Shown here: positions 46,504-57,813 of the stretch, piece after piece
Layout: the number at the start of each line of letters is the position of its first letter
Numbering within the stretch: the first letter of the stretch is position 1
Origin: Dioscorea cayenensis subsp. rotundata
Taxonomy: Eukaryota; Streptophyta; Magnoliopsida; Dioscoreales; Dioscoreaceae
Direction: 5' to 3'
Length of the DNA stretch: 64,000 nt
Assembly (NCBI RefSeq): GCF_009730915.1
Contig: NC_052474.1
Span: 1-64,000 of the forward strand
Position numbers and translations under genes: made by a program
Notes under the pieces: model-generated
The model's input: only the letters and a program-made list of their open reading frames with translations
Databases searched by the model: none
Told to the model about the DNA's origin: nothing

Positions 46504-48300
46504 TAGTAATGTGCAACATGTATGTGTTCTGTTTTTATAAGTTTTGTGGATTTTCTACGTACATATTATCGTCATTTTTAAGTTTTCATCTTTTTTATTA
46601 TATGTATGCAATTATGCAAAGCAGAGTGGATATTTTTACATATAATGGATAAGTTTTCCCGAACGTTGTAGATGTTGAGTTGGCATTCATGTTTTCTCTC
46701 TCTTTTTTATTTTAAGACTTGAAATTTTTTTTATTATTTAAATTTAAATTTTTAATAGTAAATGATAAACCGAAAACAACACACTATAGGGTTTGTGGTT
46801 TACACTATAGGGTTAGGATTTTAGGTTTTAAGTTTAAGTTTTTAGATTTTTAGATATATGATTTTGCAGTATTTTTTTTTTATTTTTTTGAAAAAAGTGA
46901 ATAAACAGATTTTGTGGTATTTGCATTTAAGATTTTAGATATAGTTTTATATATTTTTTAAAATTTTAAAAATTTGAGAATTTTTAATGTTTAAATTTAA
47001 AGCTTATATAAAAAGAAATGATGTGGATAGTAAAGTTTGGAAAACTTATTCGAGAAAATCTATTCGGTTTAAATAACATTATTTCTCGTTTAATTTCTAG
47101 TATATCCTAAATGATGGTGGTTGCCACCACTTTGATTAAAAACTTAAGAATGGAAAAAAAGTTTAGATATCCAACGTCTTAATATTGGAAAAAAAATATA
47201 GATGTCCAACAATATCAACTTTTTATTCTTAAGATAAAAAGATAGGTTTTTTTTTTTTAAAACCAAAATGGTTGAACATTGCTTTGATGAGGAAAAAGGT
47301 ACAATATAAACAAAAAGTTTTTAACAGATTAACCCACTTATTATAGTTAAATTAACCTATTTTTTTTCACTTTATAAATAAAGAATCTATAATTTTTGAA
47401 TGGGTTCATGTGAAATCTAAACAAAGAGTAAGTGTTTTCGATACATCTACAATTTAAATAAGTATTTTTTTTTTCAAAGAAAAATAGATATAGTAGTGCA
47501 CTAGAGTGATTTAATGAGCCCTTCAAAAGAAATAACATTTTTTTATAAAAAATTCATAAATAATGAATGAATAATTTTGTTATAATATTTTATACTATAT
47601 TATATAGTATATGTATAGCATTATAATAGCACTATTGATTGATCCGTCTGTCCATTCATTATTCTCATAACATTCTGCAACACGGTAATAAATTTTTCTA
47701 AATAAATGAATCTACAATTTAAGCGGATAGCAAACACTTCTGATCCAGAAAACTCTTAATAACTCTTCCTGGTTTTTGAACAAGCGGTGCACACTTCAAA
47801 ACAAATAGATTCGATATTTGAGCTGATAACAACGGATATCTTTGATCCAAGTTTCTGAAGGAAGCTCATGTTTATAGCTCTTGAGTCAATTTTGGGCGTT
47901 GACCATAAACACTTGTTGACTGAACCATGCCCGATTAACTCCGGCTCGGGCTACTCGAGGCTGTTTTCTGGTTGATCCGAGTCCGATGATCTGTTCCTCT
48001 TCTTTGATTTTACTGCAAGTGCTAAAAACTTCATTTTTGGTCTTCTGTTTTGATTGCTCGTAAGGTGTTTGATTAAATGTTTCAGAGAAGTAAACTTGGT
48101 ACTTCGCTGCACTTCTTGTGAATAAAATTAACTGATTGCTTTCAGTTTTTTATTCTACTACTACGAGTGCGATTTTTCATATGGTTTTTCATCTTGTCTT
48201 TGATTCTGTTTAATTGCAGGGTAGGTGTTCGAATAATTGTCTCTGAGTGAGAAGAAAAGTTAGCAATTTGCTAGCTGTGATTCTTGTGGAGAAAACCAAT
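46504..48300. other. AT-rich intergenic region before the CcmA pseudogene
   Basis: The 3' UTR of the membrane protein should end within ~200 bp. The region 46780-46870 has repeated tatagggtttgtgg/tatagggttagg and tttaggttttaag phrases. T- and A-rich tracts dominate 46990-47600. From 47890 the DNA becomes less AT-rich (ccggctcgggctactcgagg), and 48205-48222 has an acceptor-like tgcag, perhaps the relic promoter/leader of the following pseudogene. Confidence 0.45.
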
Positions 48301-48317
48301 TTCGCTTATTTGTATAG

Positions 48318-48908
48318 ATGCCGATTAAACCTCCCCACCCTCGCATCCTGCATGCGAAATGCCCAGGCAGTGCTTCGCAACATCAATGTCTCAGTGCACG
48401 ATGGCTCTGCGCTTGTTTTGACCGGCACCAATGGCTCTGGAAAGACCACCTTCCTGCGCATGCTTGCAGGCTTTTCACGCCCTTAGGCCGGTGAAATACT
48501 CTGGAATGGCCATGACATCACAAATGAATTGGCTTTCATTCTAAGATGCTATAAAAGATAAGCTTACAGTCCAGTTTTTTGAAATTCTTGAAGGGAAAAA
48601 GCGGGAAAGCCAAGGGAGCTCTTGAACTCATGGGACTTGGTAGGCTTGTGAATGAGAAGGCTAGAATGCTTTCTATGGGTCAAAGGAGAAGGCTTCAGTT
48701 GTCTAGATTGCTGGCGATTGACAGGCCAATATGGTTGCTTGATGAGGCTTCTGATGAAGGTGTTCAGTTGTTAGAGTATATAATTGCAGAACATAGGAAA
48801 CAAGGAGGGATTGTGTTCGTGGCCACGCATTTGCCCATTCAGATCGAAGATGCAATGCTCCCACAAAGGTTTCCAACAAGGATGACCATGGTTGATCTGC
48901 TTGATTGA
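48318..48908 (+). pseudogene. CCMA: Pseudogene of CcmA / ABCI1 (cytochrome c maturation ABC ATPase)
   Basis: The remnant starts MPIKPP (48318) and then, after a deletion and frame change, reads CMRNAQAVLRNINVSV with an intact Walker A, GTNGSGKTTFLRMLAGF (48423-48474). A TAG at 48484-48486 stands where Ser is expected. GEILWNGHDIT follows, then a deletion, NWLSF plus TAA, a one-base gain in an A-run (48596-48601), ALELMGLGRL, and the ABC signature LSMGQRRRLQLSRLLAI. Walker B reads WLLDEASDEGV, missing about four residues after AS. ATHLPIQIEDAM is close to the end. The normal protein powers haem delivery in mitochondrial c-type cytochrome assembly. With two stops, frameshifts and several deletions, this copy cannot work. 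No introns interrupt the body, so it may be a retrocopy. Confidence 0.88.
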
Positions 48909-49504
48909 TCATATATAGACATCCTTGTATCTTGCTCACTATGAATCCTAAATGTTCTTGTAAATCTTTCTTCTTTGCTTTGTTTAGTGGGTGGTCATTT
49001 ACTTTTCAATTAATGTATGGACAACATTAATGAGCATTGATGATGCTTGTTTATGATCGTAATTGTGCTTGCTAGAGAGTAGTAAACTCTTTACGTGTAT
49101 TGAATAACAGTGTGGTGAATTTCATTATGCTATCATGATTGTCATTGCATACAATATTTTTGTGTATGTGTTGTCATGAATGAACAGTTTGACACTACCG
49201 GCTTCCATTCATGATTAATTCACAAGCCTTAATTGATTAATTCATGGGTTGATGTTTGGCTATTCTTGGCAGCCTGTTAGCATTACACGGAATTAAGCAA
49301 GGTCACGTAATTCTAGTGTCACGTAATGGAGAAATTTATAAATAACAAAAATAAATATCTATAAGAACTGATAACAATTAATTTATTTATTATGCACTTA
49401 GTTTGTACGCACTTACTAATCAAGAGAACAATCAACTAAACATATACTAATATTAATCTAACTGACGGATTAAAGACAAGCATATCTATGCATAATAAAC
49501 ATGA
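48909..49504. other. Intergenic region between CcmA pseudogene and ubiquitin-like gene
   Basis: AT-rich, with no gene seen. The right part should include the 3' UTR of the minus-strand ubiquitin-like gene. Confidence 0.5.
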
Positions 49505-49816
49505 TCAGATATAGAGGACAAGAGCAGTAGCTGCAGCGGCAGCACCACCACCACCACCGCGCAGTCGGAGAACAAGATATATAGTGGAACCACTCTGAAT
49601 TTGGTAGTCAGCCAAAGTCCAATCATCCTCAAGCTGCTTCCCAGAAAAGACAAGCCTCTGTTCTTCAATGGCAATGTCCTGTTTCTCTTTGATCTTGTGT
49701 TTGATATTCAAGATGGTGTCTGAATTCTCTACTTGCAGTTGGATGCTCTTCCCAGTCAGTGTCCTTATATAGATGGTCATCATCCCACCCAAAAGAGGCA
49801 CCATCATCCTATGCAT
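49505..49816 (-). CDS. Divergent single-unit ubiquitin with N-terminal leader and 15-residue tail
   Basis: 103 aa from the ATG at 49816, which directly follows an AG acceptor. Residues 13-88 align over their length with ubiquitin's 76. L8, K11, K27, K29, K33, K48, V70, R72, R74 and the terminal GG are kept; I44 is V; K6 is R; K63 is S (IQSGS). R72 argues against a RUB/NEDD8 type. After LRLRGG come 15 residues ([15 protein letters not shown]), and in front of the unit is [12 protein letters not shown]. Canonical polyubiquitin ends with one or two extra residues. The 5' UTR intron ending at the ATG (49817-49922) is a hallmark of plant polyubiquitin genes, so it probably derives from one. Whether it is processed and conjugated is unknown. 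Confidence 0.8.
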   Translation of the reverse strand: MHRMMVPLLGGMMTIYIRTLTGKSIQLQVENSDTILNIKHKIKEKQDIAIEEQRLVFSGKQLEDDWTLADYQIQSGSTIYLVLRLRGGGGGAAAAATALVLYI

Positions 49817-49922
49817 CTGCAAATATATATATACTTTTAGTAATGTTCTAATATTATATATATATATATATATATATGATATGAAAGGAAGCACTGAGAG
49901 ATGAAGGAAGAGGTACGTATAC
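49817..49922 (-). other. 5' UTR intron of the ubiquitin-like gene (inferred)
   Basis: On the minus strand ccaag|gtatac begins the intron at 49922 and tttgcag|ATG ends it at 49817. It contains a (TA)n microsatellite (49853-49878). A pyrimidine-rich leader lies upstream (49923-49980). Confidence 0.65.
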
Positions 49923-49987
49923 CTTGGAGAGATGAGAGAAGAGAAGACAGATGAAATAAAATGTAAAAAGAAAAAGAATTGGGAGAT

Positions 49988-49997
49988 ACTTATAGTG
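49988..49997 (-). promoter_or_regulatory. Probable TATA box of the ubiquitin-like gene
   Basis: The minus strand reads actataagta, ahead of a pyrimidine-rich leader and the leader-intron donor at 49922. Motif- and spacing-based only. Confidence 0.4.
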
Positions 49998-50649
49998 AAG
50001 GATTGAGGATAAGTAAACTTACTTTAAACTCATGCATTTCAAATTAAGCTATCTGATTAAACCCGTATGTATATCTTAAAAATATCTAAAATAATATTAA
50101 TTTAGTCTATTGATAAATATTGATAAACCATATAAATACATTAATTAAACACCTCTATTTTTTTTTTTTGTTGCCTTTTCAATTATTTCCTATCTGTTGT
50201 AGTTTGTTAAAGACCTTGGTCTTGTATTTAATTTTTTAAATATATTTAAAAAAAATGAATGACTAAAATAAAAGGATATAAATAGTTTCAATTGCAGAGT
50301 ACAGTATTAAAAATTGGTTAAAATTATTAATGATAGAGATTACGATCCTTTTATTTTGGGATATATATGTAACAGAAAATATCACCATGCATGAGAGATT
50401 TTAAATGGGCAAATAAATTAATTCTATCCAACCTTTTAAATGAAAAGAAGAATGACCTTTGTAAAAAAAATAAATTACAATTAAAACTATTAATTAATTA
50501 CGAGCAAAACCAATATATATATAAATAAGAAGAAACACAATAATACGTAGTAAGGGAGCTCCATTAGGTTTCGGCCTAGCTCACTGGTTTTCCGACCCAG
50601 AAGGCCGGCGACACCGATCCAAACCGGGGAAGACGACGTTGATGACGAG

Positions 50650-52799
50650 ATGAGCTCCGGGGAGCTTCTCGCTATCCACCCACCTGAACTCAAGTTCCCT
50701 TGTAAGTGCCTTGTTTGTTTTTTTGTTTTTTTTTTTATTTATGTGGACAAATTATTTTAATTAAACACATAATTATTATTATTAGTATTATTCCTTAATA
50801 ATATATTTAGAGATGCTAAACTCTCAATTTATTCATAGAAGTTAAGTGTCTTACACGTTAGAATATTCTACGGTAATCGAGTTGCAGTGGATGATAATGT
50901 CTTTGGGAATAAGATTATTTGATTGCTTTCTTGATTAATTGATTGAAATGAGTTTTTATTTATTTATTTATTTATTTGGGAAGTTGAACTGAAGAAGCGG
51001 CCATCGTGTTTGCTTGAGTTGTCCAACAAGACAGATGATTATGTGGCTTTCAAGGTAAAATCTTTGTTCTTCTTTCTTTGTGTCTTTCTTTTATTTATCT
51101 GGATTTAATTCTGAGTGAACCCTCAGCTAGAAATCAATAAGTAAGTATATGAAGTGTTTTTTCTCCTATTATTTAATTTAGACGAGTGTGTGTTGGTATA
51201 TCATATTAATTATGTAGGTTATGACGACGAACCCAACGCAGTACCGCGTGAGGCCGGCCGCTGGAGTCATCTCGCCACGTTCTAAATATGATGTTATTGG
51301 TACAACATTCACTCAAAAAACTGATTATTTTTTTTTTTTTGCACCATTTATAATCAGAAAAAAAAAAATTCATTCTTTCTCGGCGAGATGTAGAGTATGA
51401 TATGAAACTATTTTGTTTGGATTATTGAAAATTCAGTTCATTGAGATTTTTTGTGTTAGAAAAATCTCGTCTTGATTGTTATATGAATTGGTTTCTTTGG
51501 ATTTGTGACGGTACAATAATTTAAAACTTTTTTTAATTGCCTTTTTTTGGCACATTATTATATTATTATATATATATATAGAGAGAGAGATGAACTGGTT
51601 TGTTTGGATAAGTGCCAATGCAATTGGTTGATACTAACAGAGTTTTCCTTTTTTGCTAAGAGTTTGTTATGGAGTGGGGGTTTTTTTCCTTTTGGATTAC
51701 TGATAATGCAAGCAATTGATTGACAATCACTGAATTTTCTTCATTTCATGTGAAAAAAATCTCAACACAAGATATCATTAAACAATACAAAGAGTTTTGA
51801 AATGAAATGTTCTCTTTGAATTTAGTGACAATGCATGCTCCGAGGGCAATACCGCCTGCCATGGAAAGCAGGGACAGATTTCTTGTCCAGAGCGTAGTCA
51901 CAAGTGATGCTACTTCCTCTACCATTGAAATGGTATTTAATGTTTTAATTTCCAAGTCAATTTTGGTCTTTGAGATTGAGAATGTGTTGCTGCTATTTTC
52001 CAAATTTAATTGTATTAAAACATGATGATGTTTAGTTCAGTAAAGAATCCGGTAATGTCATTGAGGAAGTGATATTGAGAGTTGTTTATGTGCCTAAACC
52101 TCAATCATCTTCTGCCGTGCTGGATGAACTGGAAGAGCCACAACCACCACCACCTCCTCATCCTTCTAATCATGCCAATGGAAGCACAGCTACTGCTACT
52201 GTGAGTTACATCATTGTGTTCATCTTTCCATCAATGGATTGTTTTCTGAAAGAGAATTTAATGAATGTGTGAGATGATGTTTTTGTTTATAGGGACAGAA
52301 AGAAAGTGTTGAGAGGATGGATACACCACCTGAGCCTGAGGTTAGTGGGTTTTATGTCTTGTCTCTGTGTGTGTGTGTGTGTGTGTGGCTTGTTTTTCCC
52401 CTCTTTATTTGTTTGTCTTTGATATTTTGATCTTAATAAAATATAAAACTGTATTCCATGTATTTCATCATAATCATGGAAATTATTCTAATTATGAATG
52501 GTTATTTTAGGTAACAGATTTGATTCATAAGTTGACAGAGGATAAGAAAGTTGCAATGATGAAAAACAAGATGCTTCAACAGCAATTGGTGAGTAAATTT
52601 ATCTCCTCATGTTTCTGTTAATATTCTTCTTATCATATTTTACTCCTAAACAAATGAAAGATGGTTGTTAAACTTCATCATATAACCGCAGGATGATATT
52701 GGCATCAAGATGAAGAATAAACAGCAAGGCAATTTCTCATTCTTCTTTGTAGCGGTGGCTCTCTTGATTGGAGTATACATTGGCTACTACCATGTGTGA
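50650..52799 (+). CDS. VAP27-like vesicle-associated protein (MSP domain, tail-anchored), eight exons
   Basis: Exons 50650-50701, 50984-51054, 51218-51299, 51826-51932, 52036-52200, 52293-52340, 52511-52588 and 52692-52799 join in frame to 236 aa. The MSP domain spans 4-124 with the conserved LKFPFELKK, LSNKTDDYVAFKV, TTNP and FLVQSV motifs. A Pro-rich linker (139-148) and a coiled coil (~176-210) follow. The tail is a single hydrophobic anchor (217-234, FFFVAVALLIGVYIGYY) ending in HV. VAP27 proteins sit on the ER, bind FFAT-type partners and help form ER-plasma membrane contact sites. The domain order and length match the short VAP27 type. Confidence 0.95.
52358..52387. repeat. (TG)n microsatellite in VAP27 intron 6
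   Basis: About 11 TG units close to the exon 6 donor. Confidence 0.9.
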
Positions 52800-54905
52800 C
52801 ATTTTGGGACATGAGAACAAATTGTTATTGGAAAGATTAATTGATATCATTAATCCAGCCAAGGACTGTTCTTACAAATCAGAATAATTGTTGGATTTCA
52901 ATATATTTATAATTGTGGGATTGCTATATTTGATCTGAATCACTTGGATTACTTGAGAGTAATAACTTTTAAGGCTAAGCTTTGACTCCCACCATTGTAC
53001 GTGTGTCTGGCAAATGGGCTCAGTAATGTTGTTGCACCATGCAGGAATCCTCCAAGTAATAATAATAACAATATACATAATATATATACATATATATATA
53101 TATAAAAGAAAAAAACCATCATTCCACTCGCCAGGTTTCCAAAGTACTGAAGCTACTGAGGAAACAGAAATCTTGATTTAGGTTGATGATTCCACAAACA
53201 CTCAGATCAAATTATTTAACTGGGTTCTTGAGATAAATACCATTGCAAAACTAGTTAACTATGTACACAATAACGAGAGATCACCTACATCTACAATGCC
53301 TCACATGATAAACATTTCAAGGGTTAAAAAGAAAAAAAAAATGTTATAAAATAATAAAAAAGATTCAGCTATATACAATTGAACATGTATAGTACTGAGA
53401 TTCTAGATTGGCTCAAAATGTAAGTCTTTCCAGTGTATGCAGTAAGCATAGCACAACTTGTGTTTGCCATGCAAGTATCCTAATTGCCAAAATACCTCCT
53501 ACTATTTCTCCGAAAAGAGCAGGTGTTTTCCTAAGAAGTGACTACAAAAGAGGCTAACATAAGATCCCTTACTTCAACACACCAATAAGCCTCAATGGCT
53601 TACTAAACAGACTGCAAGCTTAATGAAATTAACTACTATTTGACTCAGTAATAGTCGAAGCATTGCTTGCATAATTTGTTCCTGTGATCCAAATTACAGA
53701 GCTATAATTGAATCAGCTGATCGAATATGGAGTGGGATATGCTCTTGCTGTTTACAGATATGCTGGAAAAACTCAAGTCATCAATCAACAACTGCTACCG
53801 GACTTCATGAACCATGATCTGGTGCAAAAGTACAATGCTTCAAAGAAATGCATCCTATTAGGCAACCAAGAAAAAAAGTTATACCACCAATTTGGGCTTT
53901 TGAATCAGAAGCCATGGCATATCAAAGCCAGGCACAAAAATAAGGTTAAAAACTAGACAAGTTGGATCCTGATAATGACAACAGTAAGGATCAGATAGCA
54001 AAATCTGACTTATATGGCGAGACACCACTGCAGTTCCTCATTATAATTTATAAAGAGTTATTATTCCCTTTTAACTGTTTGACAATGACTCCTATTCTAC
54101 ACACCATCTCAATACTAAACCCACATCAAGGCATAATCAACATATCAGTAGCAGAAGAAAGACAAGTAGAGTAATTTAATGGGGCTAGAAATGCCTAAGT
54201 GACTTGAGGGGAGTAAAACATGCATGACTATGGAAACCAGATGTTAAACCTTTTCTAATCGGATTTTATATGTAACTCAACTCTGAAGCCTCATTTAAGT
54301 AAAGAGACAAATAATTTTTTTGCAACAATGACTATACATGTATATAATCCAAAAATCCAATTTTTCACCATGAGCTCCTAGCTCATCACTCATTTAAAAT
54401 CCACCCAGAAACACCAATTCAGTGAAAGAAAAAACACATTCTCACCAGATAAATAAACACAGAAGCCAAATATTCCAACACAGAAGACGTAAATACAAAA
54501 ATTAACATCATCCAAGTCCTCTTTCATGGTGTTATTTTTGAAAATAAAATATAGTGGGGTGGTTAATAACATGATAGGGTTGGGAACCAACAATGCCCTC
54601 AGAAGAACATCCATTGTGAAATTGAAGATGCTTCCAAAATCCAAACACCAAATAGTTCCCAGGATAATTATACAACCCCCTACAAACCCTGATCTAGATA
54701 CAACAGATGATAAAAAAAGGAATGATATTTCAGATTTGTCATGCAAAAAAGATATAAACTTGTCCAATATAATGTTTGACAAAGGAAAAGTATTACCATC
54801 ATTCATCCGAAGCATCAAATTTACGACCTACGCCTGCATTAGAATACGCAATTACTAATTAAAAGAATTATTTCGCAGCCCCCAAAAACTTTTATGCAAA
54901 TTTCT
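52800..54905. other. Region between convergent VAP27 and LENG1-like genes
   Basis: It should hold the 3' UTRs of both genes. The rest is AT-rich without a recognised gene. A 142-codon hydrophobic open frame on the minus strand (54390-54818) and an 82-codon frame at 53708-53956 (+) have no family I know and look composition-driven. The region may include a long LENG1 3' UTR. Confidence 0.45.
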
Positions 54906-55529
54906 TCACCTCGAGAACCCTTTATTTGATTCTCTCGCCACAGAGGAGAGAAGCTTGATTTCCTTCTCCTTCTCCCGCTTCTCCCTCCTTATCCTCTCCT
55001 CCCTCATCTCTTCGATCGTCTTCTTCCCCCCACTCTTCTTCCTCGACGTCTCGGCACCGTTCACTGACCCACGACCTCCATCGCCATCTTCCGAAGAAAA
55101 CAAGGACGCTCCCGATACATACCACGGTGCCTTCACGCCCTTCCCAACTAGTCCATACCCCAATTTATACTTCTCCTCCTCCGGTCCGACAGCAGGGGGC
55201 TCTTCCCTCCTCCGCTTCTTCAAATCCCTAGGTCGTTCATCTTCGATCTTCTTGGTTTTGGGCTGGGATTCAAAGTTGAAATCCGGGAGTGATTCAAAGA
55301 GATTGATATGGTGGGAATCGGCAGGATTAGGGTTAGGGTTTGGGAGATTGCGGGCTTGTCGGAGGCGCTCGAGGCGTAACTCGGCATCTCGGCGGCGTGA
55401 CTGCTCCCGTTTGAGCTGCTCCTCCTTCGCAGCAGCCTCTTCGTCTTTGCGGACCTTCTCGCGGTTCTCGTAGTTGTAGACGTTCCATCGCTTCTGGGGC
55501 AGGATGTTCAACCCTCCATGCCCTCCCAT
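54906..55529 (-). CDS. LENG1-like protein with CIR N-terminal domain, single exon
   Basis: 207 aa starting MGGHGGLNILPQKRWNVYN. This opening, followed by a charged helix with VRKDEEAA, is the CIR-N domain found in CBF1-interacting co-repressor and leukocyte receptor cluster member 1 (LENG1) proteins. A long charged helix (27-60) and a basic stretch near 108 (KKRRREE) follow. Then comes the conserved LGYGLVGKGVKAPWY region (~122-137) typical of LENG1-type proteins. The C-terminus is Lys/Glu-rich. The family is nuclear and linked to RNA processing; the exact role here is inferred. The gene is head-to-head with the SPOC gene. Confidence 0.88.
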   Translation of the reverse strand: MGGHGGLNILPQKRWNVYNYENREKVRKDEEAAAKEEQLKREQSRRRDAELRLERLRQARNLPNPNPNPADSHHINLFESLPDFNFESQPKTKKIEDERPRDLKKRRREEPPAVGPEEEKYKLGYGLVGKGVKAPWYVSGASLFSSEDGDGGRGSVNGAETSRKKSGGKKTIEEMREERIRREKREKEKEIKLLSSVARESNKGFSR

Positions 55530-56060
55530 CGTCTTCCTTCTCGTCCCTTTTCTGTTTTTTTTTTCTCCACACTTTATATACTACGATGAATTTTAAAAAC
55601 ATATCTAATTAATATTTATCTCTCTCATAATTTAATTACTACTATTTATTTATTAACTCTAATTTTTTTTATAAATATTTATTATTTATTACCTCTATTT
55701 GGCTTACAAACCAACTGCCACCTTACAATATATACTATGAAATTTAAAACAATTACAATAATAATAATAATTAAAAATAGGAAATATTGGAAACAATCAC
55801 AACCATGTTAATGGGCCTGGAAAGGAACAGAAAGTCTGTGCAGCCCAGCCCATGACTAGCCCATATGAAATGGGCACCGACCTTGAATCCGTGATGAGTA
55901 TCAATCCAACCTCGATAGTGGTCTCGAGGATAACCCCTGCGCCGCGCCCCCTTCTCACCTCTCTTGTTCTCTCTCTCTCTCTCTCCACTTGCCTCCCGTG
56001 CCTCTCCCTCTCTCCTCTCTTCCGCCGCCTCGCCGTCTCTCTGGTTGTACCCTTCATATC
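55530..56060. promoter_or_regulatory. Short shared upstream region of the LENG1-like and SPOC genes
   Basis: About 500 bp separate the LENG1 ATG (minus) from the first probable leader of the SPOC gene (plus). A TATATAAAG on the minus strand (55572-55580) fits LENG1 but would leave a very short leader. A TC-rich block (55966-56040) is typical of a plant 5' leader for the plus-strand gene. A bidirectional promoter is possible but unproven. Confidence 0.45.
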
Positions 56061-57813
56061 TGGCCATTGAGCCGTCTTCTTCAGGTAATCATCTCTCTCA
56101 CCTTGCTTTCTCTCTCTCTCTATCTCTTTCTACCTCTTTTGTTAAGCCGATGAAACCCTTAACTCTGCCCGAAACTCAATTTGCTATATCATCGATTTTG
56201 ATTTAGATTTTGATTTCGATTTCATTGTCGTCTCGATCCGGATGCCCTAACCCTAATTTTAATCTTCTTGTATGCCCTTGGATCATGCCGCCTTCTTCGG
56301 TTTTCCTTTTCTTTTTTTTCTTCTTATTTAATCTTGTGCCCTAACTCGTGCTCAAGATTGGAGCGTGGCAATGAAGAGTTTGGTGTTTATTTATTTATTT
56401 ATTTTTTGTTTTATATGATTTGTGATTATAATTTTTAGCGTTTTTCTCATAATTTTGTTGTCGGTACTGCATTCTTCTGGTTGTACCATTTCAATGTTCT
56501 GTACAGTGTACATGATTGCGCCTTTTGTGCCGTTTACGAGATCTGCATTTCTGCATGAATGGTTTCTTAAACTCACACGGATGTTGTGACCAAAAAATTG
56601 TGCTTCTTCTGGTTTAGTTTCATGTTTTTGATCAAGCTACTCCCATAGTTTCATTGATTTCGCGGATCTGAAGCTTGTTTTGCCTCTGATTATTCATTGA
56701 TGTACGAGATTGAGTAGGGTTTCTAACATCTGTGCACTCATGATATGAATGCTAGTACAGGGCATAGATTAATGTTTTTGACTCCTTATATATGATGCAT
56801 AGCATGCCTATTTTAAATATAAGATCAAGTCTGTTACTGTTTTAGTCTCTTTTTGCTCAGTTTGTATCTGGAAGGATTCTTGGAAAAGATTTTAACCATG
56901 TAGGACATGAGACAGTCTTCTAAGGCACTCTTGGGCAATTCCTAGGTAGTTGGGTCTTGATGTTGTTGTAGTCCCTAGGTGTCTTTATCATCCTTAAATG
57001 CCAAACAACATAATTCGAGAATACTAAAACTTCACTTTGTATGACAAAAGTGGTGGGTTGAGATGACCATCAATAGCTGAGGTTCTGAGTTGATATTCCT
57101 TCCATGTGATGTGACACACAGTAGCACTATTCTTCCTCCTAGAAGATCTATTGTTGTTATCTATATTACTTTTTAAGCCAATTATTTAATTTGTTCGGTG
57201 GTCACTGCGTTGAAACATACATTACATATTATTTGTTATTCTGTCTTTTTTTATTTCTTTCTTCTTTTTTTTTTTGGGTGTTTTGGATTGGGCATTAGTT
57301 GTTCTTTAACCTGTGATTTGGAGGAACACTACCTTTTCTGGTTGTTCTTCTGAAGAACAGAACTCTACATACTAGTATATGTTTTGCTTGTGCCGTGTCA
57401 GATGTAATTTTGTGCATTTCTGTTATTGATTTTTGACTCACATAGTAATATCAGAGACCATCTGTCCACATGTTTTGTTTAATACGTGAATGGATGTCAT
57501 TGTGGAACAACCATTTAAATTTTTTATCATATTTGATGTGGTGCCGCTTTGTTTATACTGGATTTCTTATTGTATTTTATTGTTGTTATTGGTGCTGAGT
57601 TACCAAATCACCAACATAAATGCATATCTTGTTAGCAATGATTTTCTTTTTCTGATAGTAATTGCCTATTTTCTCAGGCATATGGGTGCATTTTGGGGAG
57701 GTTGAATTAGCCCTTACAAACCCCTAGGCTTTCCATGTACCCTTTAAATAATTACCATTCCTACAAACCTTGAATCCTTTTCGTTATCATTAACAGATAG
57801 TCAAATCACTCAA

